From Gemmatimonadota bacterium (GTDB lineage: Bacteria > Gemmatimonadota > Gemmatimonadetes > Longimicrobiales > Gaopeijiaceae): a stretch of DNA of 44,093 bases. The notes under the pieces are model-generated. The model was not told where the DNA came from, searched no databases, and saw only the letters and a program-made list of their open reading frames with translations. Positions within the stretch are counted from its first letter, which is position 1. Each line of letters opens with the position of its first letter. The position numbers were made by a program, and so were the translations under genes. This document shows, piece after piece, positions 16,615 to 25,905 of the stretch. The stretch spans positions 1 to 44,093 of the forward strand of contig JAJDVR010000045.1 of assembly GCA_022826025.1 (NCBI GenBank), given 5' to 3'.

Positions 16615-17241
16615 TCAGGGCGCCGGCGTGTCGGTCAGCCGCCAGAGCACCCAGCTCGCCACCGACCTGAGCGGCTTCCACACCTCCGAGCGCTCCAGAA
16701 CGGCCTTCGGCGTGGGCCGCTCCTCGAGTCCGTCCAGTCGGCGCAGGCCCTCGCGCACCCCGAGGTCGGTAGCCGGCATCACGTCCAGCCGTCCCAGCTT
16801 GAAGAGGAGGAACATCTGCGCGGTCCAGACGCCGATGCCACGCACCTCGATCAGCCGCTCGACGATCGCTTCGTCGGGCAGCCGCCCGATGCCGCGCAGC
16901 CGGAGCGACCGGGACTCCACCCGGCGCGCGAGATCGGTGAGCGCGAGCATCTTGTTGCGCGACAGCCCCGCGCCCCTCAGCTCCTCCTCCGGCAGGGCCA
17001 GCAACTCCGCCGGGGTGGGGAAATTGCGTCCGGGCGTGAGCGAGCGCACGCGTCCGTAGATGGTCTTCGCGGCGGCTCCGGCGAGCTGCTGGTAGATGAT
17101 CGACCGGCACAGGTAGTGAAACCCGGAGAAGCGGCGGGCAGTCCTGGTGAAATCCGGATACTCGGGGACCCGGGCCATGGCGGCGCCCAGGCGGGGATCG
17201 GCCTCGGCAAGGCGGGTCAGCTGCTCTGAAGTGGGTTGCAT
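16615..17241 (-). CDS. alkA: DNA-3-methyladenine glycosylase II (HhH-GPD family)
   Basis: 208 residues from the ATG at 17241. The helix-hairpin-helix is EVRGIGVWTAQMFLLF (about 132-147), followed by the catalytic Asp159 in MPATDLGV. The conserved YQQLAGAAAKTIY segment earlier in the protein (about 50-62) is characteristic of AlkA-type enzymes. It removes alkylated purines in base excision repair. It lacks the N-terminal domain of E. coli AlkA and the iron-sulfur tail of Nth/MutY, matching the short bacterial form. Ninety nt separate its stop from the hydroxylase start, so the two may share a transcript. Open frame upstream of 17241 is not coding. Confidence 0.9.
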   Translation of the reverse strand: MQPTSEQLTRLAEADPRLGAAMARVPEYPDFTRTARRFSGFHYLCRSIIYQQLAGAAAKTIYGRVRSLTPGRNFPTPAELLALPEEELRGAGLSRNKMLALTDLARRVESRSLRLRGIGRLPDEAIVERLIEVRGIGVWTAQMFLLFKLGRLDVMPATDLGVREGLRRLDGLEERPTPKAVLERSEVWKPLRSVASWVLWRLTDTPAP

Positions 17242-17381
17242 GGGTGACGGTCGGAGAGGAGGGGGCGGCCTGGCGTGCTCCAAGGTAACGCCGCCGCGCC
17301 GGGACGCCCGGCGGGGACCACAATCGGCGCGTCCAGAGTAGGAGACGAACCCGCAGCAGCCGTTCCGGATTCGGAGGTGCC
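17242..17381. promoter_or_regulatory. Divergent promoter region between alkA and the VWA gene
   Basis: 140 bp separate the two starts. Both transcripts must begin here. The plus-strand gene has the ribosome site GGAGGTGCC directly before its ATG. I see no convincing -10/-35 pair or dyad. Confidence 0.4.
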
Positions 17382-19316
17382 ATGCCCGTCCCAGCCCTCG
17401 CCTGGGTTCTCGCCGCAAGCCTGTGGTCCTTCGCTCCCGCGGATGTCGACCTTGCCCCTCCTCATCTCGCGCGCGCGACGGTGTCGGGCCGGGTCACCGA
17501 CGCCGCGACCGCCGAGCCCCTGACGGGCGCCCGCGTGTTCATCTCCGGCCAGACGACCTCCGCCCTCTCCGGCGACGGGGGCGAGTACACCTTCATCCTG
17601 CCCGGCGACGGCTGGGGCGGACGCGAAGTGGAGGTGCGCGCCGAGCTGGCGGGCTATCAGAGCGTCGCGCGCACGGTCCGCCTGTCAGGCGCGACCACAC
17701 GGGTCGATCTGGCGCTTGCCCCGGGCGGCGACAGGGGAATGGAAGAGGCGGTGCTGCGGGCACAGTACGCCCACCCCGCCCCGCCTCCTCCCGCGGGCCG
17801 GCCGCAGGCCGTGCAGGAGGCGGTCGGAATCGACGCCGCGAGACGGGTGTCCGAGGCGGCGCGCGGGGGTGTCTCCCCGCGTCCCCGGCCCGACTTCAAC
17901 ACCGAATCCTACGCCCACATCGAGGAAGCGGACTTCCGCGGCGTCGAAGACAACCCGCTCTCCACCTTCGCGATCGATGTCGACCGGGCGTCGTACTCCA
18001 ACATGCGGCGCTTCATCGACCGGGGGATGCGTCCCCCCATCGACGCCATCCGCATCGAAGAACTGGTCAACTACTTCAGCTACGACTACCCGTCGCCCAA
18101 AGGCGCCCATCCCTTCTCGATCTCCACCGAAGTCGGCACGGCGCCGTGGCAGCCGGAGCACCGGCTGCTGCGCATCGGCATCCAGGGCCGGGACATCGCC
18201 ACTGCGGAGCTGCCCGCGAGCAACCTGGTCTTCCTGATCGACGTGTCCGGCTCCATGCAGCCGCCCGACAAGCTGCCCCTGCTCAAGTCGTCGCTGCGCC
18301 TGCTGGTCGCGCAGATGAGGCCCGCGGACCGGGTCGCGATCGTGGTGTACGCCGGCCATGCCGGGCTCGCTCTCCCTCCCACCTCCGGAGAGAACAGGAG
18401 CGAGATCCTCTTCGCGATCGACAGGCTCGAGGCGGGTGGCTCCACCGCCGGTGGCGCCGGGCTCCGGCTCGCCTACGAGGTTGCGCGCGAGCACTTCAGC
18501 CGGGAAGGGAACAACCGGGTGATTCTCGCCAGCGACGGCGACTTCAACGTGGGGCCCTCGAGCGACGCGGAGATGATTCGCCTCATCGAAAGGGAGCGCG
18601 AGTCAGGCGTCTTCCTCTCCGTCCTGGGGTTCGGCACCGGAAACCTGCAGGACTCGAAGATGGAGCAGCTGGCCAACCACGGGAACGGCAGCTACGCCTA
18701 CATCGACAGCGAGCGCGAAGCGGCGAAGGTGCTCGTGAGCGAGTTCGCCGGCACGCTCTTCACGATCGCGAAAGACGTGAAGGTGCAGGTCGAGTTCAAT
18801 CCCCGGGAGGTGCAGGCGTACCGCCTCATCGGCTACGAGAACCGTGCGTTGCGCGCGGAGGACTTTGCGGACGACCGCAGGGATGCCGGGGAGCTCGGGG
18901 CAGGTCATACCGTCACGGCGCTCTACGAGATCGTGCCGGCCGGCATCGACGGCCCCGATGTGGCGGATGCGCCTCCGCTGCGCTATCGCGGCCGCGCGGA
19001 CGTCACGGGGCGGGCGGCATCCGGCGAACTCGGATTCGTCCAGCTTCGCTACAAGCGGCCCGACGATTCCAAGAGCGTTCTCGTGCAGCAGGCGTTCGTC
19101 GACAGGGGCGGAGACGGTTCCGGCGACATGCGTTTCGCCGCGTCGGTGGCGGCCTTCGGCATGCTGCTGCGTGAATCGGAACATGCTGGCGACTTTTCGC
19201 CCGGCGACGTTCTGGAGCTGGCGCGGGGATCTCTCGGCGACGACGAAGAAGGCTACAGGCGCGAGTTCATCCGGCTGGTGCGCGAGACCCGCGCGCAAGG
19301 GTTGCTGAAGCGCTGA
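17382..19316 (+). CDS. Secreted von Willebrand factor A protein (YfbK-like) with N-terminal beta-sandwich domain
   Basis: 644 residues, ATG at 17382 after TTCGGAGGTGCC. Order of domains: signal peptide (1-20, VLAASLWSFAPA), a carboxypeptidase-regulatory-like beta-sandwich (about 32-113, VSGRVTDAATAEPLTGARVF), a linker rich in Pro/Ala, the VWF_N segment (about 180-245, ADFRGVEDNPLSTFAIDVD), a VWA domain (about 275-465) with an intact metal-ion site DVSGSM, and a C-terminal DUF3520-type region. The YfbK-like family is periplasmic or surface-bound and its role is unsettled, presumably metal-dependent protein binding. The added N-terminal domain is shared with TonB receptors. A weak 6-bp GC hairpin (19351-19374) lies behind the stop. 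Confidence 0.9.
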   Translation: MPVPALAWVLAASLWSFAPADVDLAPPHLARATVSGRVTDAATAEPLTGARVFISGQTTSALSGDGGEYTFILPGDGWGGREVEVRAELAGYQSVARTVRLSGATTRVDLALAPGGDRGMEEAVLRAQYAHPAPPPPAGRPQAVQEAVGIDAARRVSEAARGGVSPRPRPDFNTESYAHIEEADFRGVEDNPLSTFAIDVDRASYSNMRRFIDRGMRPPIDAIRIEELVNYFSYDYPSPKGAHPFSISTEVGTAPWQPEHRLLRIGIQGRDIATAELPASNLVFLIDVSGSMQPPDKLPLLKSSLRLLVAQMRPADRVAIVVYAGHAGLALPPTSGENRSEILFAIDRLEAGGSTAGGAGLRLAYEVAREHFSREGNNRVILASDGDFNVGPSSDAEMIRLIERERESGVFLSVLGFGTGNLQDSKMEQLANHGNGSYAYIDSEREAAKVLVSEFAGTLFTIAKDVKVQVEFNPREVQAYRLIGYENRALRAEDFADDRRDAGELGAGHTVTALYEIVPAGIDGPDVADAPPLRYRGRADVTGRAASGELGFVQLRYKRPDDSKSVLVQQAFVDRGGDGSGDMRFAASVAAFGMLLRESEHAGDFSPGDVLELARGSLGDDEEGYRREFIRLVRETRAQGLLKR

Positions 19317-19442
19317 TCCCCGAGGTCCGCCGCCCGACACCGTACCCGCCGACGGGGAAAACGAACGTCCCGTCTCCTGCGTAGTATCATGTCTGTTTCC
19401 AAGTCCAAGAATCACCCCGGCGCATTTCTGGAGAAGAGAACG

Positions 19443-22208
19443 ATGAAGCTGAAGACGAAGCGTGTTCCCCGATGGGCCGCCACTCTTGCCCTGTGGGGCG
19501 CGGCGGTCCAGACCACAGGGGCGCAGGAGCTGCCGGAGGGCGTCACGGAGGTGGCGTCCGTCGAGGGCATCACCGAGTACCGCCTGGACAATGGCCTGCG
19601 GTTTCTCCTGTTCCCCGACCAGAGCAAGCAGCAGATCACGGTCAACGTGACCTACATGGTCGGATCGCGGCACGAGGGGTACGGCGAGACCGGGATGGCG
19701 CACCTGCTCGAGCACCTGGTCTTCAAGGGGACGCCCGATCACCCGAACATCCCTGACGAGTTGACCGAGCGCGGAGCGTTCCCCAACGGCACCACCTGGT
19801 TCGACCGCACCAACTACTTCGAGACCTTCCCGGCCTCGGAGGACAACCTGGCCTGGGCGATCGACCTGGAGGCCGACCGCATGGTCAACTCGTTCATCGC
19901 GGCGGAGGACCTCGAGTCCGAGATGACCGTGGTGCGCAACGAGTGGGAGTCGGGCGAGAACCAGCCCATGGCGGTGCTGCAGAAGCGCGTCATGTCGGCG
20001 GCCTACGACTGGCACAACTACGGCAACTCCACCATCGGCGCGCGCGCGGACATCGAGAACGTGCCCATCGAGCGGCTGCAGGCCTTCTACCGCAAATACT
20101 ACCAGCCCGACAACGCGCTTGTGGTGATCGCCGGGCGCTTCGAACCCGAGTACGCCATCGAGCTGGTGGCCGACGAGTTCGGCGCCATCCCGCGTCCCGA
20201 TCGGACCGGGGCGAACGAGCTGTTCGCCACCTACACGGCGGAGCCCGCGCAGGACGGCGAGCGCACGGTGACCCTGCGGCGCGTGGGCGACGTGCAACTG
20301 GTGATGGCGGCCTACCACGTCCCGCCCGGCTCCCACGAGCAATACGCTGCCGTGGACGTGCTCACCCACGTCCTCGCGACCAGGCCCGCCGGGCGCCTCT
20401 ACCAGAACCTGGTGGAGCCCGGCCTCGCGGCGAACGCGTTCGCCTTCGGCTACCAGCTCAACGAGCCGGGCGTGCTGATGGCCGCCGCCCAGGTGCGCCA
20501 GGAGGACTCGCTGGAGGAGGCCGCGGCCGCAATGCTCGCCACCCTCGACGAGATGGTTGAAGCGCCCCCTACCGAGGAGGAGGTGGAACGGGCCCGGACC
20601 GACTACCTGTCGGGCATCGAGCTGGCCTTCAACAACCCGCAGGGGATCGCGCTGCAGCTGAGCGAATGGGCGTCGATGGGCGACTGGCGCCTCTTCTTCC
20701 TGCACCGCGACCGGCTGGAGCAGGTCACGCCCACCGCAGTGCACCAGGTGGCGCAGGCCTACCTGAAGCCCTCCAACCGCACCATCGGCTACTTCTACCC
20801 GACGGAGGAGGCGCCGGCCCGGGCCGAAATCCCCGCCCCGCCCGACGTGGCGGCGCTGGTCGCCAACTACACCGGTCGCGAGGCCGTGGCCGAGGGCGAG
20901 GCGTTCGACCCGACGCCCGCCAACGTCGATGCCCGCACGACCACCACGACCCTCTCCAACGGAGTGGAGGTTTCCCTCCTGCCCAAGGAGAACCGCGGCG
21001 ACGCCGTGAACGTGCAGTTCTCCTTCCGCCACGGCACCGAGGCCGCCCTCATGGGCCGGGCCACCGCCGGGTCGCTGGCGGGCTCCATGCTGATGCGCGG
21101 CACGACCCGGCGTTCGCGCCAGGAGATCAGCGACGAACTGGATCGCCTGCGCGCGCAGGGGAGCGTGAGCGGGTCGGCGCTGTCGGCCGGCGGGTCCTTC
21201 ACCACCGTCCGGGAAAACCTGGGGGCCGTCCTCCGGCTGGCCGGCGAGGTGTTGCGCGAACCCGCCTTCGATCCCGACGAATTCGATTTGCTGCGCGAGG
21301 AGAGGCTGGCGGCGATCGAGCAGCAGCAGTCGGAGCCCCAGGCGCTGGTCTTCCAGGCCTTCAATCGGCACCTGAACCGGTTTCCCGAGGACCATCCGCG
21401 CTACTCGACCACCTTCGAGGAGGACATCGAGCGTCTCAACGCCGCGACGGTAGATGAGGCGAGGGCGTTCTGGTCCGAATTCTACGGAGCCGAGGGCGGC
21501 ACCGTCGCCGTGGTCGGGGACTTCGACCCCGACGAGACGCTCGCGGTGCTGGAGGAGGTGTTCGGCGGCTGGGAGGCGCCCGAGCCCTACGAACGCGTCC
21601 CGGATCCGTACGTCGATGTCGAGGCGGTGAGCGTGGACATCGAAACCCCGGACAAGGCCAACGCGTGGATGGTGGCTGTCACCACCTTCCGCATGCGCGA
21701 CGACGATCCCCGCTATCCGGCACTGCGCATGGCCGACTTCATGCTGGGTGGCGGGTTCCTGAATTCCCGGCTGCCGACCCGCATCCGCCAGGAGGAGGGG
21801 CTCTCCTACGGCGTCGGTTCGCAGCTGGCCGTGCCCCCGGTCGACGACGGCGGGCTGTTCCTGACCTATGCCATCTTCGCCCCGGAGAACGGCGACAGGG
21901 TGGTGGACGCGTTCCGCGACGAGCTGCGCAGGGCGCTGGAGGAAGGGTTCACCCAGGAGGAGCTGGATGCCGCGAAGCGCGGGTTCCTGGACGCGCAGCA
22001 GAACGGCCGCTCGAACGACCGCGCGCTCGCCGGCCAGCTCAGCAACAACCTGTTCACCGACCGGACCATGGAGTTCACCGCCGCCCGGGAAGCGGCCATC
22101 GGAGCGCTGACGCTGGAGGAGGTCAACGCCGCGCTGCGCGACTACGTTTCGCTGGAGAACATCTCCGTCTTCCGCGCGGGAGACTTCGCCAACAAGCTGA
22201 TTCCGTAG
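19443..22208 (+). CDS. Secreted M16 zinc metalloprotease (pitrilysin family, two-domain)
   Basis: 921 residues from the ATG at 19443, after GGAGAAGAG; an earlier in-frame ATG at 19389 adds 18 residues without a ribosome site. Signal peptide WAATLALWGAAVQTTGAQ ends near residue 27. The N-terminal M16 domain has the inverted zinc motif His87-x-x-Glu90-His91 (HLLEH) and the third ligand Glu at 160-167 (ESEMTVVRNEW). The second half repeats the fold (LSNGVEVSLLPKENRGD onward) without the motif, so it is the inactive clamp half. It probably degrades peptides in the periplasm. A GC hairpin at 22235-22264 follows. It lies 126 nt behind the VWA gene, in the same direction. Confidence 0.93.
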   Translation: MKLKTKRVPRWAATLALWGAAVQTTGAQELPEGVTEVASVEGITEYRLDNGLRFLLFPDQSKQQITVNVTYMVGSRHEGYGETGMAHLLEHLVFKGTPDHPNIPDELTERGAFPNGTTWFDRTNYFETFPASEDNLAWAIDLEADRMVNSFIAAEDLESEMTVVRNEWESGENQPMAVLQKRVMSAAYDWHNYGNSTIGARADIENVPIERLQAFYRKYYQPDNALVVIAGRFEPEYAIELVADEFGAIPRPDRTGANELFATYTAEPAQDGERTVTLRRVGDVQLVMAAYHVPPGSHEQYAAVDVLTHVLATRPAGRLYQNLVEPGLAANAFAFGYQLNEPGVLMAAAQVRQEDSLEEAAAAMLATLDEMVEAPPTEEEVERARTDYLSGIELAFNNPQGIALQLSEWASMGDWRLFFLHRDRLEQVTPTAVHQVAQAYLKPSNRTIGYFYPTEEAPARAEIPAPPDVAALVANYTGREAVAEGEAFDPTPANVDARTTTTTLSNGVEVSLLPKENRGDAVNVQFSFRHGTEAALMGRATAGSLAGSMLMRGTTRRSRQEISDELDRLRAQGSVSGSALSAGGSFTTVRENLGAVLRLAGEVLREPAFDPDEFDLLREERLAAIEQQQSEPQALVFQAFNRHLNRFPEDHPRYSTTFEEDIERLNAATVDEARAFWSEFYGAEGGTVAVVGDFDPDETLAVLEEVFGGWEAPEPYERVPDPYVDVEAVSVDIETPDKANAWMVAVTTFRMRDDDPRYPALRMADFMLGGGFLNSRLPTRIRQEEGLSYGVGSQLAVPPVDDGGLFLTYAIFAPENGDRVVDAFRDELRRALEEGFTQEELDAAKRGFLDAQQNGRSNDRALAGQLSNNLFTDRTMEFTAAREAAIGALTLEEVNAALRDYVSLENISVFRAGDFANKLIP

Positions 22209-22234
22209 GGGACATCAGCGGGGACAGCGCGCCG

Positions 22235-22264
22235 ACGGGCCGGGGTCGCGAGGCTCCGGCCCGT
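22235..22264 (+). terminator. GC-rich hairpin behind the M16 gene
   Basis: A perfect 9-bp stem, ACGGGCCGG paired with CCGGCCCGT, with a 12-nt loop, begins 26 nt after the M16 stop codon. There is no run of T after it, so intrinsic termination is doubtful; it may only protect the 3' end. Confidence 0.4.
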
Positions 22265-22326
22265 TCGCGTGCGTCCCGCCGGAATGCAGCCGGACGAATC
22301 GCGCGCGGGGCATGGTGGAGGTACTA

Positions 22327-22347
22327 TTTCAGCGGACTCGGCTGAAA
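22327..22347. promoter_or_regulatory. Inverted repeat upstream of the class V aminotransferase gene
   Basis: TTTCAGC at 22327-22333 and GCTGAAA at 22341-22347 form a perfect 7-bp dyad around 7 bases, ending 22 nt before the ATG at 22370. In this position it could be an operator or an mRNA hairpin near the ribosome site, which is itself weak. Confidence 0.4.
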
Positions 22348-22369
22348 CCCCACGACCGCGAGAGCCACC

Positions 22370-23662
22370 ATGTCTGCATCGTCCATGAATCGCCGTGACT
22401 TCGCCCGTCTCTTCGCCGCTGGAGGTTCGGCAGCCCTCCTCGGCCATCCCGCACTCGAAGGTCTGGCGCGGCGGACGCCTGCCGGGCCGCTCGCCGGTCG
22501 CGCCGGCACCGCCCGTGTGGTGGACTGGGACGAGGTGCGCGCCCGCTTCCTCATGCCGCCCGAGTTGTCGGTCATGAACGCGGCCAACCTGTGCCCGTCG
22601 CCCGCGAGCACGCTGCAGGCGGTCTACGACTACACCGAGCGCATGGACCGCGAGCCGGTGCCCAGCTTCCGCGGCGAGATGCACGGCGTGAAGGAGCCCA
22701 CCCGCGACCGCCTGGCCGAGTTTCTGGGCGTCACCCCCGAGGAGATCCTCATCACCCGCAACACCAGCGAGGCGAACAACTGGGTCTCGACCGGCCTGCA
22801 ACTGGGGGAGGGGGACGAAGTCGTGATCGTGCGCGACAACCACCCCAGCAACAACCTCGCCTGGAAGGCAAAGGGGCAGCGCTTCGGCTACACCGTGCGC
22901 GAGATCGAGCCGGCGAGTCCCCACCCCGGCGCCGACTACTACGTGCAGGCGTTCCGCGAGGCGATCACGCCGAGCACCCGGGTGATCTCCTTCACCCACC
23001 TGACCAACACGGCCGGCGACCTCTTTCCCGCGCGCGAACTTTGCGCCCTGGCGCGCGAGCACGGCGTCTTCTCGGTCGTCGACGGCGCCCAGTCGTTCGG
23101 GCTCTTCGACATCGACCTCTCCGAGGTGCAGCCCGACTTCTATACCGGAAGCGCGCACAAGTGGCCCTGCGGTCCCAAGGAGACCGGGGTGCTGTACGTG
23201 AACGCGCGCGTCCACGACCGCTTCTGGCCCACCATGTACAGCGCCTACAGCGGGTCGAGGGGCCTCGCGCGCACCCACGAGGGGCTGGGCCAGCGCGACG
23301 AGCCCGCCATCCGCGCCTTCGGTGCCCAGATCGAGTTCCTGCAGGAGATTACGATGGCCGAGGTCGAGGCCCGCAGCTGCGAACTCGCGACCGCGCTGGT
23401 CGACGAGCTGTCCGCGCTGGACGGCGTGCACATGTGGACCTCACAGGAGCCCTCGCGGCGCGCGGCCGTGGTCACCTTCCGCCCGGGCGAACTCTCACCC
23501 GGAGCCGTGGTGGCCGCCCTGGAGAATGACGGCATCGTGGCCGCCGCGCGCGGGGGCAGCGACCGCACCGGCGTGCGCCTCTCGCCCCACTTCTACAACT
23601 CGCACACGGATGTCGAGCGCGCGGTGTCGGCGATCCGGGGCTATCTGCGGACGGGGCTGTAG
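22370..23662 (+). CDS. Tat-exported class V aminotransferase (isopenicillin-N-epimerase-like)
   Basis: 430 residues. The N-terminus MNRRDFARLFAAGGSAALLG is a twin-arginine signal, so the folded PLP enzyme is probably exported; a start at the ATG at 22385 would give a more usual Tat leader. The fold-type I motifs are clear: TSEANNW after ITRN, the Asp in SVVDGAQSFG that holds the pyridine nitrogen, and the PLP lysine Lys264 in GSAHKWPCG. The family contains cysteine desulfurases, epimerases and lyases acting on amino acids. Export and the neighbouring peptidases suggest amino acid or peptide processing outside the cytoplasm, but the reaction is unknown. The stop lies 2 nt from that of the S46 peptidase, which reads the other way. 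Confidence 0.88.
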   Translation: MSASSMNRRDFARLFAAGGSAALLGHPALEGLARRTPAGPLAGRAGTARVVDWDEVRARFLMPPELSVMNAANLCPSPASTLQAVYDYTERMDREPVPSFRGEMHGVKEPTRDRLAEFLGVTPEEILITRNTSEANNWVSTGLQLGEGDEVVIVRDNHPSNNLAWKAKGQRFGYTVREIEPASPHPGADYYVQAFREAITPSTRVISFTHLTNTAGDLFPARELCALAREHGVFSVVDGAQSFGLFDIDLSEVQPDFYTGSAHKWPCGPKETGVLYVNARVHDRFWPTMYSAYSGSRGLARTHEGLGQRDEPAIRAFGAQIEFLQEITMAEVEARSCELATALVDELSALDGVHMWTSQEPSRRAAVVTFRPGELSPGAVVAALENDGIVAAARGGSDRTGVRLSPHFYNSHTDVERAVSAIRGYLRTGL

Positions 23663-23664
23663 CC

Positions 23665-25905
23665 TCAGCTTCCCCCGCTGCGCAGCTCCTCCACGATGCG
23701 CTCGGCCAGGTAGACCTCCTCGAGCGCCTCCAGGATGCCGCGCACGTCCACCGACACGGCGCGCGCGCGGTCGGTCAGGAAGATGTACTCGCCCGAGAGC
23801 CCCTCGGTGTTGCTGTCGAAGGCCAGCCCCACCAATTCCAGATCGGCATTGACCAGGGGCGAACCCGAGTTCCCGCCGATGATGTCGTTGGTCGACACGA
23901 AGTTCATCGGCGTGGACAGGTCCGGGTCCCCCGGCGGGTCGAGCCAGCGTTCGGGCAGGTCCCACTCCCCGTCCCCGGTCCCCCCCGAGACGTGGGAGTA
24001 GTGCCGGTCGTAAAGGCCGTAGAAGGTGGTCACCACGGGGGCGAAGGTGCCGTTGTACTCGTACTCGGACACTACGCCGTCGGAGATGCGGAGCGAGAAT
24101 GTGGCGTCGGGCGGGACATCGGTCCCGTAGACCTCGAAGCGCGCACGTCCCAGCGCCGCCGCGATCTGCTCCTCCTCGGCGGAAATGGGCCCGAGCGCCT
24201 GCTGGAAGGGGCCGATGCCGGAGATGAGAGCGCCGAAGAGCTGCATCGCCGGGTCGCCCATTCCCACGCCACCGCCCGGGACGGCCTCGACTGCCCGGGC
24301 CGAGTCCGACAACACGCTCTCGGCCACCACCGAGGCGGCGACATCTTCCGGGCTCCGTCCGCCGAGCACGCTGCTAGCCAACGGCGAATCGGCTCCGTAG
24401 CTCGCTTCGATGTCGCGCAGGCGGGCGGCCAGCAGCAGCTCCTGCAGCGCCGCCGGCTGGTCCGGCACTTCCCTCAGCGATTCCATCACCCCCTCGAGCG
24501 CCTCGGCGGGTGCCCCTGCGCGCGATCCGTTGGCGTACTGGAAGGCGAAGAGAGCGCGTGACAGCACCGCGCTCTCGTAGTCGGGGCTGGCGAAGGCCAG
24601 GAACGACCCGAAGCCGCCAGCCACCTCGGCCTTCCGGTCCTGAAGTTCGGCCATCTGCGCGATCAGCCCGCCGTACTCCTCCGCCAGCTCGGGGTCGGCG
24701 TCGAGCGCGTCCTGGAACGCCCGTTCCTGGTCGCGGCGCTTCGCCAGGATCACCGGGTCGTGCAGCCCGCGCAGGATTCCCCCATAGGCCTCCTGCGTGT
24801 TGATCAGCGAGAAGATGGTGTTGCGCAGATCCATCGCCTCGCCCGCCTCCGGGTCCAGGTCGTAGAACGCCTCGAGCGCGTCGATGCGGTTGTTGACGAA
24901 GGCGAGCAGCCCCTTGTCGGAGATGTCGCGCCGGAATTCGAGCTCGGCCACGGTCTGGATGCGGCTGGTCGAGCCGGGGTTGCCGATCATGAACACGGCA
25001 CCGCCGCTCTCCACCCCGGTCTCGCTCCAGCGGAAGAAGTTCTCGCTGGTGTCGAGCGGATCGCCGTCCTCGTAGACGCGCAGGAAGCTGAAGTCGAGGG
25101 CGTAACGCGGGTAGGTGAAATTGTCGGGGTCACCGCCGAAGTAGCCGACGGAGAGCTCGGGCGCCATGACCATGCGCACGTCGGTGTAGCGCCGGAAGAT
25201 GTAGGCCGAGGTGCGTCCGCCGTTGTAGAGCGAGACCATCTCGACCTCGAAACCGGCGTCCTCGCCCCCGTATTCCCCGGAGATGCGTGCCGCGATTTCC
25301 TCCTCGGCCGACTCGCGCGCCTGCGAGCGCGCCTGCGGTTCGTTGATGCCCTCCAGGGCCGCGTCCATCTCCGCGGTCACGTCGCGAATCGCGATGAGCC
25401 GGTCGGCCTCGAATTCCTCGATCGCCCGCTCTTCTTCCATGCTCGCCGCGTAGAACCCGTCGTCCAGCAGGCTCTCCCCCTCGCGGGACACCGCGGATAT
25501 GTGCTCGCGCGCGCAGTGGTGGTTGGTGAGCACCAGCCCGTCGCCCGACACGAAGGACGCCGAGCAGCCGGGGATGCGCAGCGCTCCCAGCCGGGCGCGG
25601 CGGAACCAGACCGAGTCCGCTTCGATGCCGTAGGTCTCGCGCAGGTAGGCGGAGGGCGGGTTCTCGAAGGTCCACATGCGGCCGTTGTCGAAACGCCCTG
25701 CGCGCACCGTGTCGAGCCCCGCGACCTCGGGTGGGGCAGCAGTGGGGGCGGGAGGTGCCGGGGGCGCGGGGGTGTCGGCATCGAGGACGGGTTCGGGCCG
25801 CTCGGGCGCGGGCGGATCGGTGGCCATCCGGGGCATCGGGGCGGCACCGCCGCCGCACGCCAGCACGATCAGGCCCAACAGGGCAGGGCTGTGTCGTATT
25901 CTCAC
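23665..25905 (-). CDS. S46 family dipeptidyl peptidase (DPP7/DPP11-like), lipoprotein
   Basis: 746 residues from a GTG at 25905 with GGGAGG 9 nt upstream; its GTGA overlaps the stop of the small upstream gene. The signal peptide ends in a lipobox, LIVLACGGG. The chymotrypsin-like fold shows the His motif TNHHCARE (His129-His130), a central Asp region (DNFTYPRYALDF) and the nucleophile Ser680 in GGNSGSPLVN. S46 enzymes remove dipeptides from the N-terminus and are common in bacteria that live on protein. Residues that separate Asp/Glu-specific DPP11 from hydrophobic-specific DPP7 cannot be assigned without alignment. It is the last gene of the molybdenum-hydroxylase transcript, an unexpected place for it. 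Confidence 0.9.
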   Translation of the reverse strand: MRIRHSPALLGLIVLACGGGAAPMPRMATDPPAPERPEPVLDADTPAPPAPPAPTAAPPEVAGLDTVRAGRFDNGRMWTFENPPSAYLRETYGIEADSVWFRRARLGALRIPGCSASFVSGDGLVLTNHHCAREHISAVSREGESLLDDGFYAASMEEERAIEEFEADRLIAIRDVTAEMDAALEGINEPQARSQARESAEEEIAARISGEYGGEDAGFEVEMVSLYNGGRTSAYIFRRYTDVRMVMAPELSVGYFGGDPDNFTYPRYALDFSFLRVYEDGDPLDTSENFFRWSETGVESGGAVFMIGNPGSTSRIQTVAELEFRRDISDKGLLAFVNNRIDALEAFYDLDPEAGEAMDLRNTIFSLINTQEAYGGILRGLHDPVILAKRRDQERAFQDALDADPELAEEYGGLIAQMAELQDRKAEVAGGFGSFLAFASPDYESAVLSRALFAFQYANGSRAGAPAEALEGVMESLREVPDQPAALQELLLAARLRDIEASYGADSPLASSVLGGRSPEDVAASVVAESVLSDSARAVEAVPGGGVGMGDPAMQLFGALISGIGPFQQALGPISAEEEQIAAALGRARFEVYGTDVPPDATFSLRISDGVVSEYEYNGTFAPVVTTFYGLYDRHYSHVSGGTGDGEWDLPERWLDPPGDPDLSTPMNFVSTNDIIGGNSGSPLVNADLELVGLAFDSNTEGLSGEYIFLTDRARAVSVDVRGILEALEEVYLAERIVEELRSGGS

